A stretch of 64,000 nt of DNA from Watersipora subatra (taxonomy: Eukaryota > Bryozoa > Gymnolaemata > Cheilostomatida > Watersiporidae): the NCBI RefSeq assembly GCF_963576615.1, contig NC_088711.1, positions 11,774,869 through 11,838,868 of the forward strand, in the 5' to 3' direction. The position numbers and the translations under genes were made by a program. Positions 54,980-64,000 of this stretch are shown piece by piece; positions within the stretch are counted from its first letter, which is position 1; each line of letters opens with the position of its first letter. The notes below the pieces were generated by a model that was not told the origin of the DNA, ran no database searches, and saw only the letters and a program-made list of their open reading frames with translations.

Positions 54980-57900
54980 TCACATTGTTTCATCGTCAGC
55001 GATGTGAATGCTCCCTTTATAGAGAGGAACGGTGAGTTGAGAATTCTTCAGTAGTGGGTGACCGGTCATGGGAGTTTGGGCTTGCTTCTCGGTACTCGTG
55101 GAAGACTCCTCTGTGTTAGGACTAGAACCAGTAGAAGTTATGTACTCCTTATTGATTCCATTTTGTACCGTTTGTGCTGGTTGATCTATTTCTTTGCTAC
55201 TACCAACATTTTCATGCCCATTCTCCATAGCCTCATTCTCTACATAAGCCGGATTGTCTATGGCTGCCATCCGTGACGCCTCTTCATATGTCTGCGGTCT
55301 AGTTTTACGCTCAAGACTAAAGTCACTGTAACGATTAACAATATCTGCCACTTCGTTTACACTGGCTTTCTTTTGAGATTCTCTTTTAATGTACTTTGAT
55401 TTTGTTGGTTTAGGTTTAATAGCTGGTTTCTTTGGCTTGTTTGCTACCGGTGGAGGTGCTGCCGTTTCCATTTCTCTGCTAGGTAATGATAGCTGCAACT
55501 GCATATCGGCATCAGGATTTTTTTTGCTGAATTTACGGCTCAATCTGCCAAATCCACTCATGATGCCTTTGAGAGACTTGTGCTTAGACCGAAAGCTTCC
55601 TTTGTGTCTTCGGATCACCTGGACATTTTCATATTCATTGTCTGGATCTGCAGGAGGCTTTAGCAATATCTGTAAACAACAGTAGATAGTTTCAACAGCC
55701 TCTAAAAAGTCTCATATTGGTATATGGAAAACCTCGCCATATTGCTTATTATACTGTTTAGAATACCAGTTGTGAAACTTGAACGTTGGTCAGACAACTC
55801 TTAAGATTAGATTAATTCTAATATTACCAGTCACTAATGTAATCTCATAGCGACTTGTCATGTTACTAAGTACACTAATTGAAATCGAAGTAAAAACTTA
55901 GGAACATCGAGCAGACAACCCAGTTTTAATATGTTAATAATTGGCGATGCATGATCCAGGAAAATTAGTATTGCACACTATGTTGCCTTTTATAACCTGC
56001 ATAACTTTTTTATGCAAATCAGAGAAGTAGGCTCTACATAAAACCTGAATCATATGTTTTACAAATATGTGCTCAAGTTTGTTGTAACAAATGCATACAT
56101 CACTAATACTGTTTTAAAAACTAAGTCACAATATAGTAAGAACAATTAAATAAAATATGCACAAAATAAATCAAATAAAGAAAAGGTAAAGTAAACCTTC
56201 ATTTCATGTGGTTTATCGCGAAAAGGGAAAAAGCCTGCGAAATAGAAACTAAAAAACTTGTATCTAATAAATTCACTTTATTATTAATCGTAAGCCTTTT
56301 TTTCTTTTTTTTAGGTTTAGGTTTTTAGGTTTAGGTTTAGGTTTTTAGGGTTTACTAAACAGCTAGCTGTACTGCCCGGCATTGCCCGGGTAATAAAAAA
56401 GTTTTTGGACAGAAAATTGATTTGTTTTTAACATATAACAACATTTGCCATTTTAAATTTCAAACTACATATCATGAGAAAGTGTTTTGTGCTGGTCAAA
56501 TAAATTAAAATAAAACAGTATAAAAGGGTTTAAATATAAATGTGCAATAATTAGCAAGTAATAACTAAATGAAGTCTGTTTTGCTACAACTATAATAAAT
56601 GATGATTCAGTAATGATACAACTAATACGAACTAAAAAGAAAAACAAAATAAAAATCCTGAATATGTAGAACTAATAATAATAATTCTTGTATAGAAGTG
56701 CATGGGTGTATATAAAAAAGGTCACTGTTCCAGCAAAAGCTATCCATCAAAACTTTGAGTAAGACCATACTGGTACCTCTCGATACTGGTACAAATGTAA
56801 AAATGGGATATCGGACTGTCTTTGTTTGGCCAAACGGTGAGAGAATGTAGAGGCCATTCCTACTCGAGATAACACAATTGTCCGCGTGAAAAATATTGAC
56901 TTTCACCTCGATTTAGCAATTGAACCTTATGAAAAGCCGGAAATAGAAGTTCACAAAACGCAAAAAAGTTTTGTATTTCATAGAGTTAGTAGAATTCATA
57001 GAGTTTCAAATAATACGTCATTTAACATACGCTATAATGTATATTATAATTATATGATAATGTCTTTGATCAGTGTGCCTTGCGTAGCTCCGTGGTAGAG
57101 CTCGTGGTTTAAAAACTTGTGCGCGCAATCTCTGTGAGTTCAAATTCATCAGGACATGAAAATTTAATTGAAAGATTTTAATAGCTATAGCTGGACATAC
57201 CGAAGGACAGATGACAAGCTTTTAGAAATACATATACAGTTTGTAAGAATTGAGGGCAGTTAATGGGCATGATGAATAGTGTCACAAGCAGTTTTACACC
57301 ACCAAATGTAACACAAAAACTGAAGTCTGGTGATTGCTATCACAATTATGCTCGCAAAGAGATCTCACCAAATCAGAGAATGAGAGAAATTAATGTATTT
57401 TAGTTTTTTCATTTATACTTAATTTTTTTTCATATTTTATTTTTTAATAAAATTTTTCACCTCAAGAAGTACTGAAGTCGTAATAGGTGATTACTGTATT
57501 TCACTCATCTCTGTGCGTTTTTATCTGATTGTTTTTGATATTTTGTGTTAGTTTCTTTCGCTGTCAGTTTCATACTTGAGACCAGTTTAGTTAACGCATA
57601 CCTTGAGCTGCCTCGCTTACTTTAACTGAAAAAACGTTTAACGCTTACCTGGAGCTTCTCCGCCTCTCTGACAGCAGGAGTGCACCTGTTCATAGCATCA
57701 ATGACATTGACTCCACAGGCTTTCCTTATAGTGCGCACACACAAGTCTTTAAGAGGTGCCGGACCGGATTTTATATAGGAATATAGATAATCGTAATCAT
57801 CATCTGATTGGCCGATTTTAGCCAGCTCTCCTCGGGAGGGCATGTAGCCAAGTTTGACTAGATCACGAACTATTTGCTTTCCTTCATTTTGGAGTGGTCC

Positions 57901-60900
57901 TCTCTCCATTCTTCAAACACATGCAATATACGTTGATGCAATCTATATATAGCGATGATAAGAGAGTAATAAGGCCAGATGAATGTGTTCAGCATAAAAA
58001 GTATGCAAGTAGTACAAGAGCCGAAAGTCGTAGTTATAGAACTAACCAAAATTTATCTCCATGTATTTTGTCATTTATGACATAATGTCACTTTCTTTAT
58101 TATCTCAAACCACACATACTGTACAGACTGCATATACTGTACAGACCACGCATACTGTACAGACCACGCATACTGTACAGACCACGCATACTGTACAGAC
58201 CACGCATACTGTACAGACCACGCATACTGTACAGACCACGCATACTGTACAGACCACGCATACTGTACAGACCACGCATACTGTACAGACCACGCATACT
58301 GTACAGACCACGCATACTGTACAGACCACGCATACTGTACAGACCACGCATACTGTACAGACCACGCATACTGTACAGACCACGCATACTGTACAGACCA
58401 CGCATACTGTACAGACCACGCATACTGTACAGACCACGCATACTGTACAGACCACGCATACTGTACAGACCACGCATCTGTACAGACCACGCATACTGTA
58501 CAGACCACGCATACTGTACAGGCCACGCATACTCTACAAACCACGCATACTGTACAGACCACGCATACTGTACAGACCGCACATACTGTACAGACCACAA
58601 TACTGTACAGACCACACATACTGTACAGACCACACACACTGTACAGACCACGCATACTGTACAGACCACGCATACTGTACAGACCACGCATACTGTACAG
58701 ACCACGCATACTGTACAGACCACGCATACTGTACAGACCACGCATACTGTACAGACCACGCATACTGTACAGACCACGCATACTGTACAGGCCACGCATA
58801 CTCTACAAACCACGCATACTGTACAGACCACGCATACTGTACAGACCGCACATACTGTACAGACCACGCATACTGTACAGACCACGCATACTGTACAGAC
58901 CACACATACTGTACAGACCACACATACTGTACAGACCACGCATACTGTACAGACCACAATACTGTACAGACCACACATACTGTACAGACCACACACTGTA
59001 CAGACCACACATACTGTACAGACCACACATACTGTACAGACCACACATACTGTACAGACCACACATACTGTACATATTTAAAAAGTAAGCAAGTCTTGTA
59101 GATACTCTTTCTGTTACTCAAATTTTTCTCACTAAATATAAACTATTTATTAGTCATCCATTTTATCCTATTATGTGATTGACACTAAGGGCCAACTAAA
59201 TATTAAGGCCCTGCTAATACTCCAAATATCACTTAATTTGCCTCTATGATACTTCTATTTACTTCCAAATACCATGTTTAGTTTGGCCTATTTTTTGACG
59301 AATCTAAGCCTATTTTTTGTGTAGAACTCTTTTGTAATAGTGTGCAGTTATCGCTATATTATATCAAAACATGCTAAAAAATCAAAGATCGGCCGTTATT
59401 CAATAATCTTCATGTATAGAACATCCTCTGCTTCCCAATGATGTTCATTTTGTCATAATTCATCTAATAAATACTTAAAAACTCGATGTAATAATAAACT
59501 TCATATTTATTTTAAGCGATCGCATAATTACGATTGCCACTGTATATAAACCAAATGCTGTATGCGAACTAAAATGATGATGAGTGAGTGATGAGGTCGG
59601 ATGAATGTGTTTAGCATTGAATGAAAAAAGTCTGGATATAGTCACTTTTAAGATGGTTGTATTTTAGATCATATAATATGGAACCACAGCATTTACATTT
59701 GTTATGTAATGAAAAGATGGAAGAGTGAATAGAGGTTCCTGGGTTCTACAACTTTGAGTACACTGCAGATCATAATTTCACATTGAATTAGTGATATAAC
59801 AGAGCTTACAGCATCACATGCTACCTTTATTTCAACAAAATGTTCTCCAGTTACATCAAAATTTAAACAAAAGTAAACCATCTTATTTCATTATACATTT
59901 AATAACAGAGCGGAATGTTTAAGACATTATTTAATCGCAAGCCATTATAGTGAGAGTTATCCTTACTGTAGCAATCATGTCATGACAACTCCGGGCATAG
60001 GTGTTTTAATGACAAAAGAAAATTTAACAATGGAAGAGATATTAATTGAGTGAAATATGTTTCTAAAGGGAGATCACAATTATTTCTGAGAGTTTACATA
60101 AATATTCATATACTACAAACTAAACATTTCAGGAAGGAGCCTGATCTTGGTGGTTGTTTAACTCAATTTACGCGACAAATATACAAAATAAAGTACTTCT
60201 CTTGCTTCTATTATATGGATCATGCACTGCGCACTGAGATCACTCATCAGAAAAGGAAACTAATAAAATCACACAATTTATACACCTACTAACAGGTCTT
60301 CCGAGACTTAACTTACCTGTATATATGATATATGATGTCTTGATTGGTCTGACCCGGCTTGTTACAACTGTAGCTGTCGAGATGCTCCAGCACGCTGCCA
60401 TCCGCCTGCACCATCAGTCTGAGTAGTTTCATGGCCCTATATGTAATGGCTTGCATGTGGCACAGATCGAGAACTGCGTGTAGTGGCTGTCGAATTTTAT
60501 CTGCAGGAGTACAAAGACAACTTTTACTCCTTGATTAATTAGGATAAAGATCAAATAAAGATGAAGATTACACTTTATCTTGTAACGGAGAGAGCTATAA
60601 GTGATGCACAGTAATCAGGTTCCTTGTAATAAAGTTTTAAATCATAAACCACAGCAGTAGCGGGTAAGAAGAGTCATAGATGCAGAATTGTGGACTTGAA
60701 ATGTGAAGTAGCTACTACGAGTACACTGATTTATGTAACATCTCGCTTAACGTATGACTCATACGCATGAAGTCATAGTATGACTCATACGTTGGTACAG
60801 TTACCAGAAATTTCAGGTATAATACCTGGTACCTAGTTTCTGGTACAGAAACAGACATCTAGCTATTATAGCTATAGCGCACGAGGATTATTTTACCGAT

Positions 60901-61653
60901 GCGGCCACGCATTACGAGGCACCTGTTAAGAAATATTTTTCGTAAGGTACGATTACTATATCTGGGGTCAAGGCCAATCTTCGCACGCGGACAATTATAT
61001 TGTCAACGTATCGTCGAATTCAAAGTTTTGATAGATAGCTTCTGGTAGAACAGTAACCTTGTTTATACACACACACACTTCTATGCACGAATTTTTATTA
61101 TTAATTCTATATATTCAGGAATTGTATTTTGTTTTCTCAGTTCGTATTAATTGTATTATTACCGAATCATATTTTATTGTAATGGTAGCAAAACTGACTT
61201 AACTTAGCTATTACTTGCTAATTATTTCACATTTACATTTAAACCTTCTTATAGTCATTTCATTTGTTAAAAATTTATTTGACCTGCACGAAACATTTTC
61301 CTCGTGATATGAAGTTTAAAAGTTAGACTGGCAAATGTTGTTATATGTTAAATACAAATAAATTTTTTGACCAAAGACTTTTTTATTACCCAGGCAACGC
61401 TGGGTAGCACAGCTAGTATGAATATATTTACCTGAAAGGCTCGTGATACGAGCACCGTTTTCTATAGCCTTACTCGCTGCTGCCACGTCTTTGTTGCTGA
61501 TTATCAGATAGAGTGGCGTACTTTCCTGCCACACAGAGTTAATGTCGCACCCGTACTCTACAAGGACATCTACAGTCTCCATGTTCTTATGAATTATAGC
61601 GGAGAATATGGCGGTCTCTCCTAGGTCATTTTTCGTGTTCACATCCACCATTC
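54980..61653 (-). CDS. Ankyrin-repeat / SOCS-box-like protein, 3' part only (4 exons seen)
   Basis: Exons, 5' to 3', are 61653-61432, 60500-60317, 57910-57649 and 55669-54980. Phases match, giving 451 C-terminal residues; the first visible exon starts mid-codon, so earlier exons lie to the right, probably past the window. Exon 1 encodes ankyrin repeats (VDVNTKNDLGETAIFSAII, then VDVLVEYGCDINSVWQESTP). Exons 2-3 continue helical repeats and reach APLKDLCVRTIRKACG, which resembles the SOCS-box core (P-L-x-x-LC-x-x-x-IR). ASB proteins use this box to recruit Elongin B/C and Cullin 5. Unlike most ASBs, a 229-residue disordered tail follows in the last exon. It is basic at first (RSKHKSLKGIMSGFGRLSRK), then proline-rich (NKPKKPAIKPKPTKSK), with tyrosine motifs NEYENV and IDNPAYVEN. 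Calling it an ASB is inference. Introns hold an 18-bp minisatellite and CCCGG-head repeats. Confidence 0.75.
56305..56352 (+). repeat. Short TTTAGG-type tandem run
   Basis: TTTAGG occurs about 7 times with T-rich spacers, ending TTTTTAGGGTTTAC. It sits just left of the CCCGG-head repeat at 56362. It is telomere-like only in a loose sense. Confidence 0.6.
56362..57235 (+). mobile_element. CCCGG-head repeat, longest copy, with a tRNA-like module
   Basis: It starts GCTAGCTGTACTGCCCGGCA then TTGCCCGGGTAATAAAAAAG, follows the body of the 44913 and 60853 copies, and includes the peptide-like block near 56700-56900. It then has a tRNA-like module: box A-like TAGCTCCGTGGTAGAGC (57085-57101) and box B-like GTTCAAATTC (57138-57147). 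It ends after AGCTATAGCTGGACATACCG. It links the two forms of the family and lies in the last intron of the ankyrin gene. Confidence 0.7.
58109..59074. repeat. 18-bp minisatellite, about 53 copies
   Basis: The unit is ACGCATACTGTACAGACC, with variants ACACATAC, GCACATAC and a few 1-4 base deletions. Because 18 is a multiple of three and the unit has no stop in several frames, long open frames appear on both strands (up to 346 codons), but they have no splice context and lie inside an intron of the ankyrin gene. A variant block starting GGCCACGCATACTCTACAAA occurs twice, at 58521 and 58790, showing a higher-order duplication of about 269 bp. Confidence 0.95.
60853..61418 (-). mobile_element. 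CCCGG-head repeat, internally shortened copy
   Basis: On the minus strand it starts CTAGCTGTGCTACCCAGCGT then TGCCTGGGTAATAAAA and follows the 44913-45699 copy, missing part of the peptide-like block. It ends 13 bases from the donor of the ankyrin exon at 61432. Confidence 0.75.
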
Positions 61654-62887
61654 CTACCAAGATTATGACAAACATCTACACAATGTTTAACATCAACATC
61701 ATATTTTATCGCTGACTGTACTCGATACAGTATATAAATTATTAAAGTATATATATTATGTTTGCCAGTAAGCTCATAATATAATGATTGTAATGACATG
61801 CAGCATAATGTGATCATCTGTACATGCATATTTATGATATAAAAGCTTTATGGAAGCACCAAAAGATATTTTGATCAAAAATGTCTGTTGTACGATTTTG
61901 CTGCTGCTCTGAATATTTATATAATCAGTGATTATAGTTTTAAATCATTAAATTTTTTTGAAAGGTTTATGTATGATGATATGCCAAATAGTATATACAT
62001 GAATATATATATACAATATATTATATATAACATGTTCTTTTATATAAAATATAATATACATGTATATTTTATATTACAATATATATAGTATACATTGCAA
62101 TATATAATATATGTATTATTATATTATAATTATATGTAATATATATCATATTATATATTACATATAATATAACTAGTATAATATAGGATATTATTTATAT
62201 GATATATGTATATAAATATAAATATCATCTATACACTGGAGTACAACACCAGAGTGTTAACAGCCTCAGTAATAATCACATGTCATGCCTATTGTTAAAC
62301 TGTACCATGTCTCAGTTTAAGGTTTGTAACATGATACTTGTGAGCTAGCAGTCACTCAATAAGCATAAGTTGGAGGCCATCTTAATAAGTTTAGGAAACT
62401 TTTAGTGCAGACAATGAGGAATGTTACCAACTAATTGATCTGAAAGCTTTTAAATATAAAAAAATTCAAAGGTTTCAAACATCCCTACACATTACAACGC
62501 TCTTGAATTAATCATAGTAAACAGAAGATTTGGGTTGTTTGCAATTTCAAGGTTTTTATGAATCAAATTTTTATTATCATTGTTTCTTCAATTCACTGTA
62601 TATCATTACATTAATATATTATCATCCTATTAAGGTTAATGTAGTAACATTTTTATATAATTTAATATACTAATGTAATAAAACTTTTATGTAGTTTAAT
62701 ATATTAATGTAATTATACGAAGCAATAATAATAAAAACTTAATAAATCATTAAAAATTAATTTAACTGTTTTGCAGTTTATTCGACTTGACTTAGAAGGT
62801 ATTTAGACTTAAAACCTGACATCAAAGATAATTATGAAGCTCAGACTTCCTCAAGCTATCTTATTCACTTGATGTACAGCGATGCAA
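61654..62887. other. Intronic or intergenic DNA upstream of the last visible ankyrin exon
   Basis: Apart from a (TA)n-rich run at about 61980-62225, I see only AT-rich unique sequence. No further exon of the ankyrin gene could be recognised here. Confidence 0.45.
61980..62225. repeat. TA-rich microsatellite
   Basis: Runs of TATATA, ATATAATAT and ACATGTATAT recur for about 245 bp with no regular longer period. Confidence 0.8.
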
Positions 62888-64000
62888 ACAGGGCCTTCTT
62901 TAGTGCAAGTGTTGACCTCAACAGTGACCTCCTTTAGTGCAAGTGTTGACCTCAACAGTGACCTCCTTTAGTGCAAGTGTTGACCTCAACAGTGACCTCC
63001 TTTAGTACAAGTGTTGACCTCAACAGTGACCTCCTTTAGTACAAGTGTTGACCTCAACAGTGACCTCCTTTAGTACAAGTGTTGACCTCAACAGTGACCT
63101 CCTTTAGTGCAAGTGTTGACCTCAACAGTGACCTCCTTTAGTGCAAGTGTTGACCTCAACAGTGACCTCCTTTAGTGCAAGTGTTGACCTCAACAGTGAC
63201 CTCCTTTAGTGCAAGTGTTGACCTCAACAGTGACCTCCTTTAGTGCAAGTGTTGACCTCAACAGTGACCTCCTTTAGTGCAAGTGTTGACCTCAACAGCG
63301 ACCTCCTTTAGTGCAAGTGTTGACCTCAACAGCGACCTCCTTTAGTGCAAGTGTTGACCTCAACAGCGACCTCCTTTAGTGCAAGTGTTGACCTCAACAG
63401 CGACCTCCTTTAGTGCAAGTGTTGACCTCAACAGTGACCTCCTTTAGTGCAAGTGTTGACCTCAACAGCGACCTCCTTTAGTGCAAGTGTTGACCTCAAC
63501 AGTGACCTCCTTTAGTGCAAGTGTTGACCTCAACAGTGACCTCCTTTAGTGCAAGTGTTGACCTCAACAGTGACCTCCTTTAGTGCAAGTGTTGACCTCA
63601 ACAGTGACCTCCTTTAGTGCAAGTGTTGACCTCAACAGTGACCTCCTTTAGTACAAGTGTTGACCTCAACAGTGACCTCCTTTAGTGCAAGTGTTGACCT
63701 CAACAGTGACCTCCTTTAGTGCAAGTGTTGACCTCAACAGGGCCTCCTTTAGTGCAAGTGTTGACCTCAACAGTGACCTCCTTTAGTGCAAGTGTTGACC
63801 TCAACAGTGACCTCCTTTAGTACAAGTGTTGACCTCAACAGTGACCTCCTTTAGTACAAGTGTTGACCTCAACAGTGACCTCCTTTAGTGCAAGTGTTGA
63901 CCTCAACAGTGACCTCCTTTAGTGCAAGTGTTGACCTCAACAGTGACCTCCTTTAGTGCAAGTGTTGACCTCAACAGTGACCTCCTTTAGTGCAAGTGTT
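62888..64000. repeat. 34-bp satellite array running off the right edge, at least 32 copies
   Basis: The unit contains TGCAAGTGTTGACCTCAACA then GTGACCTCCTTTAG. Copies are nearly identical. Variants GTACAAG, CAGCGACC and CAGGGCCTCC occur in runs or at isolated positions, so blocks have been duplicated locally. The unit length is not a multiple of three and no open frame results. Each unit has two TGACCT hexamers. Confidence 0.97.

Noticed and set aside
56305-56352. Interstitial telomere tract
   Set aside because: The TTTAGG run is short, irregular and not the usual animal TTAGGG. It is treated as a simple repeat.
58061-59101. Open frames of up to 346 codons on plus and 320 on minus
   Set aside because: They arise from an 18-bp tandem unit without stops. 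All show the same short peptide repeat, overlap on both strands and sit inside an intron.
62888-64000. CRISPR-like array
   Set aside because: Units are directly tandem without unique spacers, and the DNA is animal nuclear. It is a satellite.

Overview
This is nuclear DNA from a bilaterian animal, most likely a spiralian such as a bryozoan, mollusc, annelid or brachiopod. The grounds are GT-AG introns with consistent phases, vertebrate-like protein sequences, a motile-cilium gene, and AT-rich introns full of small DNA transposons and tRNA-like repeats. The phylum cannot be fixed from this window.

Seven protein genes can be built by chaining exons whose splice phases agree. From left to right they are: NAT9-type N-acetyltransferase (minus, 5 exons, 199 aa, complete, 1686-9284); a C5orf63-type glutaredoxin-like protein (plus, 2 exons, 111 aa, complete, 18560-19127); SDHC, the cytochrome b560 subunit of complex II (plus, 5 exons, 181 aa, complete, 22722-25282); CCP110/CP110, the centriole-capping protein (minus, 21 exons, about 1083 aa, apparently complete, 25751-40466); an MSS51/ZMYND15-like MYND protein (minus, 4 exons, 371 aa, complete, 42076-46732); CFAP52/WDR16, an axonemal WD-repeat protein (plus, 11 exons, 629 aa, complete, 48710-54289); and the 3' part of an ankyrin-repeat plus SOCS-box-like gene (minus, 4 exons seen, 451 aa, 54980-61653) whose 5' end lies beyond the right edge. 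SDHC and CCP110 are tail to tail, as are CFAP52 and the ankyrin gene. The MYND gene and CFAP52 are head to head. CCP110 and CFAP52 are both ciliary or centriolar, but the set as a whole is not a known pathway.

Introns and intergenic DNA hold many mobile-element remnants. These include hAT-type MITEs with 8-bp target duplications (1958-2353, 39126-39551), a 9-bp-TSD Mutator-like MITE (19291-19720), and pogo/Tigger-like elements, two of them with CENP-B-type helix-turn-helix coding remnants (4711-5251, 32381-33659). There are also other TA-flanked MITEs, a two-copy family with long terminal inverted repeats (24376-24938, 42780-43332), and a copia-type retrotransposon fossil (about 11440-12010). 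The most abundant family begins with a CCCGGCGTTGCCCGGG-like head, often carries a tRNA-like Pol III module, and ends near a TATAGCTGGACA motif. Long tandem arrays lie at 58109-59074 (18-bp unit) and 62888-64000 (34-bp unit, running off the window).

The stretch 9285-18559 shows no gene I can support. Nothing in the window is a clear new biological system. The best leads are the chimeric tRNA-like repeat family with a peptide-like conserved body, a hAT MITE made almost wholly of minisatellite, and the SOCS-box protein with a phosphotyrosine-motif tail.
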